Source of the DNA: Ruminococcus sp. UBA1409
Lineage (GTDB): Bacteria; Bacillota; Clostridia; Oscillospirales; Ruminococcaceae
Assembly (NCBI GenBank): GCA_002305045.1
Contig: DBPX01000015.1
Coordinates: 22,823 to 86,822 of the forward strand
Direction of reading: 5' to 3'
Length of the DNA stretch: 64,000 nt
Below the pieces are notes generated by a model. It was not told where the DNA came from. It ran no database searches and worked only from the letters and a program-made list of their open reading frames with translations. The position numbers and the translations under genes were made by a program. Shown piece by piece: positions 18,532 to 26,669 of the stretch. Numbering within the stretch: the first letter of the stretch is position 1; each line of letters opens with the position of its first letter.

Positions 18532-19200
18532 TCACTCCTCGCCCTCTTTTTTCAGGGTAAATTTTCTCTCTGTATGCTCAACAAGCCTTTTTATATTTGA
18601 AATATGTCTTAAAAGGCACAAAAGCCCGATTATCCCCGCAAGAAGCATATGAAGCCAGGTGCTGTCTCCTATCGAGCCGTTCAACAGCTCGGCAAAATAT
18701 ATAAAAGCAGGATATCCTATGCAGCAGCATATCGAGCCTAGGGAGATATATCTTGTAATCCCGACGACCGCCGCCATGACTATAACTCCCCACAAAAAGA
18801 TGACCGGGTATATGGCAAGGGCACAGCACGCCGCAACTAGTATGCCCTTTCCTCCCTTGAATCTGTAAAACACAGGGAAAACATGACCCATCACCGCAAA
18901 CAGCGAGGCGATAAGACAGGCTGTCACCGGGTTATACTCCTCTGCCGAAAACATCCCGGACCAAAAAAGTGCCAGCCTGGTCCCGAAAACCACCGCAAAG
19001 CCCTTTGCAAGGTCGATAACCAGCGTCACTGCGGCGCAGCCGGCTCCAAAGCACCGATAGACATTAGTGAGTCCGGCGTTATTGCTGCCGTACTGCCTTA
19101 TGTCGCATTTTTTGATGAGATAGACCGAAATTATCGCAGAATTCAGGCTCCCGATTATGTATGCGACGACCGAAACCGCCGCAAGTGCAAGATAGTACAA
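18532..19200 (-). CDS. plsY: Acyl-phosphate:glycerol-3-phosphate acyltransferase
   Basis: PlsY is the membrane enzyme that acylates glycerol 3-phosphate from acyl phosphate. The three family motifs are present: GSNNAGLTNVYR, the loop GHVFPVFYRFKGGKG, and a C-terminal RHISNIKRL. About five transmembrane segments are seen. The start is a TTG at 19200 with GGAGG at 8 nt. The tail is highly charged. It sits between der and gpsA. Confidence 0.95.
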   Translation of the reverse strand: MYYLALAAVSVVAYIIGSLNSAIISVYLIKKCDIRQYGSNNAGLTNVYRCFGAGCAAVTLVIDLAKGFAVVFGTRLALFWSGMFSAEEYNPVTACLIASLFAVMGHVFPVFYRFKGGKGILVAACCALAIYPVIFLWGVIVMAAVVGITRYISLGSICCCIGYPAFIYFAELLNGSIGDSTWLHMLLAGIIGLLCLLRHISNIKRLVEHTERKFTLKKEGEE

Positions 19201-19248
19201 GCTGATTGCCTCCTAATTAGTAAAGCGGGTGAAAGGTGTTCCTCCCGG

Positions 19249-20580
19249 CTACCTTGTGTCCCTTGAGTCTCTTTCCCTTATCATAAATCTCACAGGCGTT
19301 CCCTCAAGACCACCCAAGGTCTCCCTTATCTGGTTTTCCAGATATCTCATATACGAGAAGTGGAACAGCTCCTGATTGTTGACAAAGACAACAAAGCTGG
19401 GCGGATTTGAGGTCGGCTGGGTCATGTAGTATATTTTCAGCCTCTTGCCCTTGTCGGACGGCGGCTGGACCCTGGAGGTGGCATATGCGAGAATCTCGTT
19501 AAGCCTTCCCGTTGTAATTCTCATGGAATTATTTTCATAAACAAGGTTTATAAGCTCATACAGCTTATTGACCCTCTGCCCCGTCTTGGCGGAGATGAAA
19601 ATAAACGGCACATAGTCCATAAAGCCTAGCTTTAACTTTATCTCCTCGGTAAACTTCTTCATGGTGCCGCCGTCCTTCTCGACGACATCCCACTTATTTA
19701 CAGCTACAATACAGCCCTTTCCCTGCTCGTGGGCATAGCCCGCAACCTTGGAATCCTGCTCGGTGAAGCCGACAGAGGCGTCTATAATTATAACGCAGAC
19801 ATCCGACTCGTCTACCGCCATGTAGGACCTTAAAACGCTGTAATGCTCTATATTTTCATAGACCTTTGATTTTTTTCTTATTCCCGCCGTGTCGACAAAG
19901 ACATACCTTCCCCACTCGTTTTCTATCTCGGTGTCGGTAGCATCCCTTGTGGTTCCGGCGATATCGGAGACTATCGCCCTGTCCTCCCCGGCTATGCGGT
20001 TTATCAGCGAGGATTTTCCGACATTGGGCTTTCCTATCACGGCAACACGGATGCTCTTTTCCTCCTCTGCCAAGGCATCATCGGGTATGCACTCAAGCAC
20101 CCTGTCTAAAAGGTCGCCGGTGCCGTAGCCGTGAACCGAGGAGACCTCCACCGGGTCGCCCAGCCCGAGATTATAAAACTCATAAAACTCCGGCGAAGGG
20201 TCACCCAGCCTGTCGCACTTATTTACGCAGAGAATAACCGGCTTCCCGGATTTTTGCAGCATCGAGGCGACATCGTAGTCTGTAGCCGTCACGCCGCATC
20301 TTAGGTCGGTGACAAGAATTATCACGCAGGCTCTGTCTATCGCTATCTCCGCCTGCCTTCTCATCTGAGCCAGTATGCTGTCACTGCTTTTAGGCTCGAT
20401 TCCGCCGGTGTCGACAAGCATGAACTCCCTGCCCAGCCACTCGCATTTTGAATATATCCTATCCCTTGTGACGCCGGGAGTATCGTCCACAATCGAGAGC
20501 CTCTTGCCTATCAGCTTATTAAAGAGAGTGGATTTTCCGACATTCGGTCTCCCGACTATCGCAACTATAGGCAGCGCCAT
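19249..20580 (-). CDS. der: Ribosome biogenesis GTPase Der (EngA)
   Basis: Der has two tandem GTPase domains followed by a KH-like domain and is needed for 50S maturation. Both P-loops are seen: GRPNVGKSTLF (residue 9) and GKPNVGKSSL (about 182), with switch motifs DTPGV and DTAGI and NKWD. The 443-residue length is normal. AGGAGG lies upstream of the ATG. The terminator of rpmF lies just before, so der either has a weak promoter of its own or depends on readthrough. Confidence 0.97.
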   Translation of the reverse strand: MALPIVAIVGRPNVGKSTLFNKLIGKRLSIVDDTPGVTRDRIYSKCEWLGREFMLVDTGGIEPKSSDSILAQMRRQAEIAIDRACVIILVTDLRCGVTATDYDVASMLQKSGKPVILCVNKCDRLGDPSPEFYEFYNLGLGDPVEVSSVHGYGTGDLLDRVLECIPDDALAEEEKSIRVAVIGKPNVGKSSLINRIAGEDRAIVSDIAGTTRDATDTEIENEWGRYVFVDTAGIRKKSKVYENIEHYSVLRSYMAVDESDVCVIIIDASVGFTEQDSKVAGYAHEQGKGCIVAVNKWDVVEKDGGTMKKFTEEIKLKLGFMDYVPFIFISAKTGQRVNKLYELINLVYENNSMRITTGRLNEILAYATSRVQPPSDKGKRLKIYYMTQPTSNPPSFVVFVNNQELFHFSYMRYLENQIRETLGGLEGTPVRFMIRERDSRDTR

Positions 20581-20628
20581 ATTTGCCCTCCTTGAATCTT
20601 ATATCAAAACTTCAAAGAAAAATATCTC

Positions 20629-20659
20629 AAAAAAACAGAGAAGGATCGCTCCTTCTCTG
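20629..20659 (-). terminator. Intrinsic terminator after rpmF
   Basis: A perfect 10-bp stem (20650-20659 with 20636-20645) with a 4-nt loop is followed on the minus strand by seven T residues (20635-20629). It ends the yceD-rpmF transcript 14 nt after rpmF. Confidence 0.92.
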
Positions 20660-20672
20660 ATTTTGAAGAAGA

Positions 20673-20855
20673 CTAAGCTTCTTTCTTGATTACCTGAACA
20701 CCCTTATAGTAGCCGCAATTGCTGCAAACCTTATGGGGAGAAGTCAAAGCTCCACAGTTAGAGCATCTTGAAAGCGCCGGAGCGTCAAGCTTCCAGACAT
20801 TTGAACGCCTCTTATCTCTTCTTGCCTTGGAGACCTTCCTCTTTGGTACTGCCAT
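20673..20855 (-). CDS. rpmF: 50S ribosomal protein L32
   Basis: The 60-residue protein starts MAVPKRKVSKARRDKRRS and has the zinc-ribbon form of L32: CSNCGALTSPHKVCSNCGYY with four Cys. The ATG at 20855 is chosen because it gives the family N-terminus and has GGAGG 9 nt upstream; an in-frame start seven codons earlier would run through the ribosome binding site. It follows yceD by 42 nt, a conserved pair. The presence of the Cys form implies zinc-replete expression; no Cys-less paralogue is in the window. Confidence 0.97.
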   Translation of the reverse strand: MAVPKRKVSKARRDKRRSNVWKLDAPALSRCSNCGALTSPHKVCSNCGYYKGVQVIKKEA

Positions 20856-20897
20856 CCTTGAGCACCTCCTCTTCAAAGAGTAATTATCCCGACATCA

Positions 20898-21350
20898 CTA
20901 TTTCTCGCAGTCACAGTCCCCGTGATTGAGATTCTGACCGCATACAGGGCAAAGTCCCCTGCAATCCTCCCTGCAAAGGCTTTTTGTCGGGAGGGAGAGT
21001 AGCAAATCCTGTATCGCCAACTCATTCACATCAAGAGTATCCTCCGGGCAGCCAACATATTCCTCCTCGTCCATAGAGATCTCCCCACGGACCAGAATAT
21101 GAGAGAAATCCAGCTTATACTCACGATTAAATTCGTCAAGACATCTGTCGCATAGGTGATGAATCGTCACCGAAAGAGAGTAGCTGAGTGACACCACTCC
21201 TGCACGGTTGACAATCTCGCCGACGAGCGATACCGGTGTTACAAATGTACCCACGCCAAAGATGCTTCCAAGTTCACAGGAAGGAATCTCAAAGCCAAGC
21301 TCCTTCCTTTCGCCCTCTCTGTCGAAGAGCTGTTTCAGCCTAAGTAACAC
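20898..21350 (-). CDS. YceD family protein (DUF177)
   Basis: The 150-residue protein has the DUF177/YceD layout: an N-terminal beta-rich half, HHLCDRCLDEF with CxxC, and a C-terminal CREDCRGLCPVCG followed by HGDCDCEK. YceD is nearly always paired with rpmF and is linked to 23S rRNA or L32 accumulation; the molecular role is not settled. The start is a GTG at 21350 behind GAGGTG. A fully consensus promoter lies 26-54 nt upstream. Confidence 0.9.
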   Translation of the reverse strand: MLLRLKQLFDREGERKELGFEIPSCELGSIFGVGTFVTPVSLVGEIVNRAGVVSLSYSLSVTIHHLCDRCLDEFNREYKLDFSHILVRGEISMDEEEYVGCPEDTLDVNELAIQDLLLSLPTKSLCREDCRGLCPVCGQNLNHGDCDCEK

Positions 21351-21375
21351 ATTACACCTCAGAATATCAGATATT

Positions 21376-21404
21376 ATTATACTTAACCGAAATCAAATTG
21401 TCAA
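21376..21404 (-). promoter_or_regulatory. Consensus SigA promoter of yceD-rpmF
   Basis: TTGACA (21404-21399), 17-nt spacer, TATAAT (21381-21376): both hexamers match the consensus exactly. The leader to the GTG start of yceD is only about 20 nt. Confidence 0.93.
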
Positions 21405-21449
21405 TATCTTTGGGAAATTTTTTAGCTTCCCGACAATTTAAATTCAATT

Positions 21450-21854
21450 TCAGTCGAGATATTTCTTAACGCTCTCGGGAAGATTCTCGTTATCCTCAGA
21501 AACTGTGAACACCACTATGATATCCTTGGTTATCTTGTCCACCTTCTCAAAGAGGTCGGCAAGCTTGTCGTAATCCCTGCCGCCGATTTTGAGTATACCG
21601 TCGACAAAGACCTCCTTGATATCGTAGTTGGAGGCTACGGTTCCGGCGATAAAGCCGTAGAACTTGTCGTAGCTGTCAACATTGTAGCCGTCGACATCGA
21701 CAAGCCTTACGCTGTAGGGAATGTCATAGGTGAGCTGCATATTCTTCTCGATGCAGACAACGTTTCCTATCGTGTTCTTGGCAGCCTCCTTGATAAGGTC
21801 AACGAGCACCTTGGTCTTTCCAGAGCCTCTTTTTCCGGTAATAATCTTAATCAT
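21450..21854 (-). CDS. Small P-loop nucleotide-binding protein of unknown function
   Basis: The 134-residue protein starts with a Walker A motif, KIITGKRGSGKTKVLVDLI (residues 3-21), and has a hydrophobic strand with acidic end, IKEVFVDGI, that may be Walker B, and a late strand DIIVVFTVS. The rest is acidic and rich in Asp/Tyr. This is too short for a full AAA or ABC domain and resembles compact thymidine-kinase-like P-loop folds, but I do not recognise a named family. CGGAG lies 7 nt before the ATG. It stands between yceD and pgi, and both its neighbours have their own promoters. Confidence 0.6.
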   Translation of the reverse strand: MIKIITGKRGSGKTKVLVDLIKEAAKNTIGNVVCIEKNMQLTYDIPYSVRLVDVDGYNVDSYDKFYGFIAGTVASNYDIKEVFVDGILKIGGRDYDKLADLFEKVDKITKDIIVVFTVSEDNENLPESVKKYLD

Positions 21855-21939
21855 AGCAAAACTCCGTTTCCGCCCTCCTAAGGGCTGTTTTTATTTGAAA
21901 TCCGAACTGCCTTTGCAGCCGTCGGCTCAGCATAATAAA

Positions 21940-23274
21940 TCAGTATCCCAGCTTTGCCTCAAGCTCCGCCTTCTGGGACTCGTACCCTGGCTTGCCAAGA
22001 AGCGCAAACATATTCTTCTTATAGCTCTCGACGCCGGGCTGGTTGAAGGGGTTGACTCCCAGCATATAGCCGGAGATGGCACACGCCTTCTCGAAGAAGT
22101 ATACAAGCTCGCCGAAGTTATACTCGTCCAGCCTGTCCACCTCGATGATGAGGTTGGGGACTCCGCCCTCAGTGTGGGCTAGAACCGTGCCCTCCATAGC
22201 CTTGCGGTTTACGACCGACATATTCTGGTTTGTGAGGAAGTTAAGACCGTCAAGATTCTCGGCGTCGTTCTCTAGGAAGAGGTCCTGCTTGGGATTCTTG
22301 ATGTCGACAACCGTCTCGAACATTATCCTTGCGCCGTCCTGAACAAACTGACCCATGGAGTGAAGGTCGGTAGAGAAGATTGCGCTGGAGGGATAAATAC
22401 CCTTGTTGTCCTTGCCCTCGGACTCGCCGAAGAGCTGCTTGAACCACTCATTCATCATGGTAAAGGCGGGGTCGTAGGAGACAAGCATCTCAACCGACTT
22501 GCCCTTTCTGTAAAGGATGTTCCTAAGAGCGGCGTACTTGTAGCAGTCGTTCATATCATCCTTGGAATATGCAAGCCTTGCAGCCCTTGCGCCCTCCATG
22601 ATTTTATCTATATCTGCGCCGGAAACCGCTATGGGAAGAAGTCCGACGGCTGTTAAAACGGAGTATCTTCCTCCGACATCGTCGGCTATGACAAAGGTCT
22701 CGTAGCCCTCGGCGTCGGAAAGCTCCTTCAGGGTTCCCCTTGCCTTGTCGGTGGTGGCGAAAATTCTGGTCTTTGCCTCCTCCTTGCCGTACCTGTCCTC
22801 CATCAGCTTTTTGAAGATTCTGAATGCCAGCGCAGGCTCGGTTGTAGTTCCCGACTTGGAGATGACATTGACGCAAAGCTCCTTGCCCTCGCAGATGGAA
22901 AGAATCTCGTTAAGATATGTAGGGCTTATATTGTTCCCGACGAAATAAATGTCGGGCGTGTCCTTTTTAAGGTTGTTGTAATAAGGGCTTCTGAGAAGCT
23001 CTATGGCAGCTCTTGCTCCTAGGTAGGAGCCGCCGATTCCTATGACAATGAGAATATCAGCCTTCTTTTTTATTCGCTCGGCTGCCGCCTTTATCCTCGC
23101 AAACTCCTCCTTGTCATAATTCTCAGGAAGGTCGAGCCAGCCTAGAAAATCGTTTCCAAGACCGTCTCTGTTGGCAAGAGCGTTGTGCGCTGCGCTTACC
23201 TGGGTTTTGACAGCGTCGAGCTCATGCGGGTTGATAAACTTCTGTGCGTACTTAGTTATTAGCTTTACCGACAT
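21940..23274 (-). CDS. pgi: Glucose-6-phosphate isomerase
   Basis: Pgi interconverts glucose 6-phosphate and fructose 6-phosphate. The 444-residue length matches the short Firmicutes type. Motifs include [28 protein letters not shown] (phosphate binding), and the C-terminal [14 protein letters not shown] with the catalytic Lys. It has its own promoter at 23308-23336. Confidence 0.97.
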   Translation of the reverse strand: MSVKLITKYAQKFINPHELDAVKTQVSAAHNALANRDGLGNDFLGWLDLPENYDKEEFARIKAAAERIKKKADILIVIGIGGSYLGARAAIELLRSPYYNNLKKDTPDIYFVGNNISPTYLNEILSICEGKELCVNVISKSGTTTEPALAFRIFKKLMEDRYGKEEAKTRIFATTDKARGTLKELSDAEGYETFVIADDVGGRYSVLTAVGLLPIAVSGADIDKIMEGARAARLAYSKDDMNDCYKYAALRNILYRKGKSVEMLVSYDPAFTMMNEWFKQLFGESEGKDNKGIYPSSAIFSTDLHSMGQFVQDGARIMFETVVDIKNPKQDLFLENDAENLDGLNFLTNQNMSVVNRKAMEGTVLAHTEGGVPNLIIEVDRLDEYNFGELVYFFEKACAISGYMLGVNPFNQPGVESYKKNMFALLGKPGYESQKAELEAKLGY

Positions 23275-23307
23275 ATGAAGTCATATCCTCTCTGTTTAAT
23301 TTATATC

Positions 23308-23336
23308 ATTCTACCACAAAACCGGCTCAAATGCAA
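23308..23336 (-). promoter_or_regulatory. SigA promoter of pgi
   Basis: TTGCAT (23336-23331), 17-nt spacer, TAGAAT (23313-23308), about 34 nt before the pgi start, with GAGAGGA as ribosome binding site. Confidence 0.75.
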
Positions 23337-23387
23337 GGAATTTTATGAAAAAACTATAACGAAAATTTTAATCACCTGCTCCTCGCC

Positions 23388-24572
23388 CTAGGAGGCAAAA
23401 ACAGTCCTAAGAATTTTCACAGCTCCTAGAAGGATGTTCATCCTGGCTGCTTCCTCCCCGGCAAGGATATCGGCTCTGTACAGCTCCTCGCCGTCGAGGC
23501 TGTATACTATGCTGCCGACCCTGTCTCCTGAATAAACCGGCGCCTCGAGCTCGTTTTCGTATTCATAGCTTATTTCAATGTCGTTTTCCCTGCCGGAACG
23601 GATTATAAAGCTCTTTAGCTCTCCTGAGACGGCGGCAACCTCGCTCTTTACCCCGTTTTTCACCCTGACCGGCTCTAAAAAGATGTCCTTTAGCCTCGGG
23701 GTGTAGAGCCTATACGCTAAGTAGCCGATGTTCATCTTCTCCTTAGCTGTAGAAAATCTCCTGTCGCCGTCTGTCTCGCCGAGGATTACGCATATCATAG
23801 AAAGCCCGTCTCGCTCGGAGGAGGCTATAAGGCAGTCCCCGCAGTCCTCGCCGGAATACGCCTTCATACCGGTTATTCCGTTATAGCTTCTTACAAGACG
23901 GTTCTGGGAGACCAGCTCCGCCCTGCCGTCCCTGACGCTTGTCATCCATGTGGTAAAATACTCCCTCAGCCATTCAAAGCGTATAAGACTGGACGCCAAA
24001 ATCGCCGTGTCGCAGGCGGTGGTTATGCTTCCGGGCTTTGTGCCGGTCGGGTCGGCGTAGACGGTAGACTGCATTCCAAGCTCCCCTGCTTTTGAGTTCA
24101 TCATCTGCAAAAAGACCTCCTCGCTTCCTCCTACAGCCTCAGCCAGAGCCATGCAGGCGTCGTTGGCATTTCCTACGGTGATAGAGGCTATAAGCTCCGA
24201 GACGGCTATCTTCTCCCCGACATCCAGCCATATCTGCGCTCCCTGCATAGAGTTGGCGTTTTTTGACACTACGACCTCGCTGTCAAGGGATAGACTGCCG
24301 CTCTCTATCGCCTCACAGCAAAGAAGCAGGGTCATAAGCTTTGCGCTGTGATAGGGAGGAATCGGCGCCCAGCCGTTCTCGGAGTATAAAAGCGTGCCTG
24401 TACCGCCCTCCATTAGAACATAGGAATAAGGATAGCCGGAGGCCTTTGCCGGATAGAACATAAAAGCCGCCGTCAAACAAGCAGCAAAGCAGGCTGTGGC
24501 AAGCCTTAGCCACATTGCCCCGTCCGATATTTTGAGTAATATTTTTCTAAGCATAGCCAAAGCCCTTGGCAT
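23388..24572 (-). CDS. S11-type D-Ala-D-Ala carboxypeptidase homologue, predicted catalytically dead
   Basis: The 394-residue protein has a signal peptide (hydrophobic stretch about residues 22-40, cleavage near AKASG), the S11/PBP5 fold (start YVLMEGGTGTLLYSENGWAP) and a C-terminal beta domain. All three catalytic motifs are changed. Where active enzymes have PxSxxK, it has PPYHSAKLMT: the nucleophile Ser is His, the Lys stays. The SxN motif is NAN in VGNANDACMALAEAV. KTG is KAY in GMKAYSGEDCG. I confirmed these codons on the DNA (CAC for the Ser position). It is therefore likely a pseudoenzyme that binds peptidoglycan or a partner, possibly in sporulation (DacF-like); that role is inference. 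The ribosome binding site is AAAGGAG. Confidence 0.8.
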   Translation of the reverse strand: MPRALAMLRKILLKISDGAMWLRLATACFAACLTAAFMFYPAKASGYPYSYVLMEGGTGTLLYSENGWAPIPPYHSAKLMTLLLCCEAIESGSLSLDSEVVVSKNANSMQGAQIWLDVGEKIAVSELIASITVGNANDACMALAEAVGGSEEVFLQMMNSKAGELGMQSTVYADPTGTKPGSITTACDTAILASSLIRFEWLREYFTTWMTSVRDGRAELVSQNRLVRSYNGITGMKAYSGEDCGDCLIASSERDGLSMICVILGETDGDRRFSTAKEKMNIGYLAYRLYTPRLKDIFLEPVRVKNGVKSEVAAVSGELKSFIIRSGRENDIEISYEYENELEAPVYSGDRVGSIVYSLDGEELYRADILAGEEAARMNILLGAVKILRTVFAS

Positions 24573-24674
24573 ACCGCCATCTCCTTTGTTCTTTTCTTAG
24601 GGTAGCATTGCCGAAATTCCTTGATATATACAAAGGCAATCTTAATTGCCAGCTTGATACTCCTTCTCGCTTGA

Positions 24675-24734
24675 TAAAAAAGAAAGCTCCCTCGGTCCTC
24701 GCCGCCCCAAAGGGACAGCCAGAACGAAGGAGCT
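24675..24734 (-). terminator. Intrinsic terminator after the HPr-like gene
   Basis: A long imperfect hairpin (24685-24734; outer AGCTCC paired with GGAGCT) is followed on the minus strand by a T-rich run (24684-24675). It lies 51 nt after the HPr-like gene. Confidence 0.75.
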
Positions 24735-24784
24735 GAGTTTGTTAACGGCAAAACGGTCTGCCGCAGTCAGCGGCAAAGCCAAAA

Positions 24785-25015
24785 TCACTCGACTACGAAC
24801 TTCTTGATTTTCTCTACAAGGTCGTCGCAATTATCGACATGAGCCTGGAGCTCGACAGGCCTTGAAAGGTCAAGGCTGAAAATACCCATGATGGACTTAG
24901 CGTCAATGGAATATCTGCCGGAAACAAGGTCAACATCGTAATCGCAAAGGGTGACAGCGCTTACAAACTCCTTGACATCGTTTATCGCCTCAAGTTTAAT
25001 CTTCATCTTCTGCAT
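24785..25015 (-). CDS. HPr-like protein lacking the phosphorylatable histidine
   Basis: The 76-residue product (from the ATG at 25015, GGAGG at 9 nt) aligns with HPr of the PTS over its second half: AKSIMGIFSLDLSRPVEL matches the regulatory Ser46 region KSIMGVMSLG. The first half, KIKLEAINDVKEFVSAV, has no His-Ala-Arg-Pro motif; the protein has His only once, late (ELQAHV). It therefore cannot act as the usual EI-to-EII phosphocarrier but could be a Ser-phosphorylated regulator like Crh, which also lacks His15. Such proteins occur in Oscillospiraceae. It is monocistronic, with its own promoter and terminator. Confidence 0.8.
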   Translation of the reverse strand: MQKMKIKLEAINDVKEFVSAVTLCDYDVDLVSGRYSIDAKSIMGIFSLDLSRPVELQAHVDNCDDLVEKIKKFVVE

Positions 25016-25048
25016 AATTACATCCCTCCAAATTTCAAGGCTAATTAC

Positions 25049-25078
25049 AGTATAACAGATGCTGTTATTTTGTGTCAA
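25049..25078 (-). promoter_or_regulatory. SigA promoter of the HPr-like gene
   Basis: TTGACA (25078-25073) and TATACT (25054-25049) with an 18-nt spacer, minus strand. It is divergent from the mtaB promoter, with 38 bp between the two -35 boxes. Confidence 0.8.
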
Positions 25079-25116
25079 GGGGATTTGGCAAAATTTATTT
25101 TAAATTCATGTCGGGA

Positions 25117-25145
25117 TTTACACACAGATGATAATATGCTATAAT
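25117..25145 (+). promoter_or_regulatory. SigA promoter of mtaB
   Basis: TTTACA (25117-25122), 17-nt spacer, TATAAT (25140-25145). The predicted start of transcription leaves a leader of only about 14 nt carrying GGGAGG. Confidence 0.82.
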
Positions 25146-25165
25146 CCATGTCGGGAGGATGTAAG

Positions 25166-26467
25166 ATGACAGCATATATTTACACGCTAGGCTGCAAGGT
25201 CAATCAGTACGAGTCCTTAGTTATCAGGGAGCTTTTGGAGTCTCACGGCTTTTTACTGCTGGACTCCCCCTACGGCGCAGATGTGATAATCATCAACTCC
25301 TGCACGGTAACAGAGTCCGCCGATACCAAACTAAGACAGCTTATGATGAGGATAAAAAGGGAGTCAAGGGACTCGGTTATAGCTCTAACCGGCTGCTTCC
25401 CTCAGGCTCAGCCGGACTCAATCATAAACAGCTATGCCGATATCGTGCTGGGAGAGAACAAAAAGACCGAAGTCGTGAGCGCAATAAAGGAGTATTTTGA
25501 ATCGGGGAGCAGGCTTTGCCTTGTCGAGAAAAACCACAGAGGCGAGGAGCTTGAGCATATGCTCCTAACAAGCGACCCCGAGCATACAAGGGCGTCTATA
25601 AAGATTCAGGACGGCTGCGACAGATTCTGCTCCTACTGCATAATCCCCTACGCAAGGGGACGCTCAAGGTCAAAGCCGCTTGATGTCATTAAGGACGAGG
25701 CAAGAGGGCTTGTCGCCGCCGGGCACAAGGAGCTTGTTCTTGTCGGGATAAATCTTAGCTGCTACGGGCTTGACCTTCCGGGAGGGGTTAATCTTGCGGA
25801 CGCCGCTTCGCTTGTCTGCAGCACAAGCGGGGCAAGAAGAGTCAGGCTAGGCTCCTTAGAGCCTGAGCTGCTCGATAAAGGCATTATAAAAAGGCTCTCA
25901 AAAAACAAGACCCTCTGTCCGCATTTTCATCTTTCCCTTCAATCTGGGAGCGACAGGGTCCTAAGCGAGATGGGAAGAAAATACGACACCAGAGAGTATA
26001 TCTCAATAGTCGAGTCTTTAAGGGAGGAGTTTGAGGGCTGTACTATAACAACCGACCTCATGACAGGCTTCCCCGGCGAAACAAGAGAGGATTTTGCCGA
26101 CTCGCTCAGGCTGATAGAAATAATCGGCTTTGCAAGAGTCCATGTGTTCCCGTACTCACAGCGTCCCGGAACGAAAGCCTCAAGGAGGTCTGACGGGATA
26201 CCAAGGAGCGTCGCTGTAGAAAGAGCGAAAATTGCCTCCCAGACGGCTAAAAGGGTGGAGCTTCAATTCCTCGACAGTCTTATAGGAAGCACTCAGGAGG
26301 TCCTTTTTGAAAGGGAGCAGAATCCAAGCTGGCACTTCGGCCACACAAGAGGGTATCTTGAGGTAAGGGTAAGGCGGACCGGCGGCTCGCTCAGGCATGA
26401 GATTAAAGATGTTATAATAACCTCCCGGGAGGACGGCTTCTTAATCGGCGAGCTTATTAAGCCATAG
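25166..26467 (+). CDS. mtaB: tRNA (N6-threonylcarbamoyladenosine(37)-C2)-methylthiotransferase MtaB
   Basis: MtaB is a radical SAM methylthiotransferase that converts t6A37 to ms2t6A37 in tRNA. The N-terminal UPF0004 domain starts with YTLGCKVNQYES (first cluster Cys) and has INSCTVTESAD and LTGCFPQ. The radical SAM motif is DGCDRFCSYCIIPYARG. A C-terminal TRAM-like region follows. The sequence CKVNQYE is typical of MtaB rather than MiaB. The ATG at 25166 is chosen for the GGAGG 7 nt upstream; the ATG six codons earlier overlaps the leader start. The product has 433 residues. It is one of the few plus-strand genes. Confidence 0.92.
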   Translation: MTAYIYTLGCKVNQYESLVIRELLESHGFLLLDSPYGADVIIINSCTVTESADTKLRQLMMRIKRESRDSVIALTGCFPQAQPDSIINSYADIVLGENKKTEVVSAIKEYFESGSRLCLVEKNHRGEELEHMLLTSDPEHTRASIKIQDGCDRFCSYCIIPYARGRSRSKPLDVIKDEARGLVAAGHKELVLVGINLSCYGLDLPGGVNLADAASLVCSTSGARRVRLGSLEPELLDKGIIKRLSKNKTLCPHFHLSLQSGSDRVLSEMGRKYDTREYISIVESLREEFEGCTITTDLMTGFPGETREDFADSLRLIEIIGFARVHVFPYSQRPGTKASRRSDGIPRSVAVERAKIASQTAKRVELQFLDSLIGSTQEVLFEREQNPSWHFGHTRGYLEVRVRRTGGSLRHEIKDVIITSREDGFLIGELIKP

Positions 26468-26492
26468 GGCATAAAACTCTATAGGACAGAAA

Positions 26493-26531
26493 AATCCCCG
26501 ACAGGAATGGGTTAATACGCTGTCGGGGATT
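26493..26531. terminator. Bidirectional intrinsic terminator after mtaB
   Basis: A perfect 12-bp inverted repeat (26493-26504 and 26520-26531) with a 15-nt loop is flanked by A-rich and T-rich sequence. It terminates mtaB on plus; on minus it could end transcripts coming from the acetyltransferase. Confidence 0.85.
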
Positions 26532-26561
26532 ATAATTTAGGCATTTCATGCCGGGGAATAA

Positions 26562-26620
26562 CACTGCGCCGCCTTAACTAGGGGTGAACAAAGGATGATA
26601 AGGCGGTATTTTATGCAGTG
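26562..26620. repeat. Nested inverted repeat of unknown role
   Basis: An outer 6-bp pair (26562-26567 with 26615-26620) encloses an 8-bp pair (26569-26576 with 26599-26606). It lies in the 202-bp gap between the ends of two converging genes, together with the terminator at 26493-26531. No ORF of interest is seen there. Confidence 0.5.
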
Positions 26621-26669
26621 CGTTTGTTATCGGCAGTCTTAATCCAGGGAGGGTCTATTCGTTATTTAT

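Noticed and set aside
20596..20635. Own promoter for der
   Set aside because: TTGAGA and TATAAG-like hexamers occur, but no pair has acceptable spacing.
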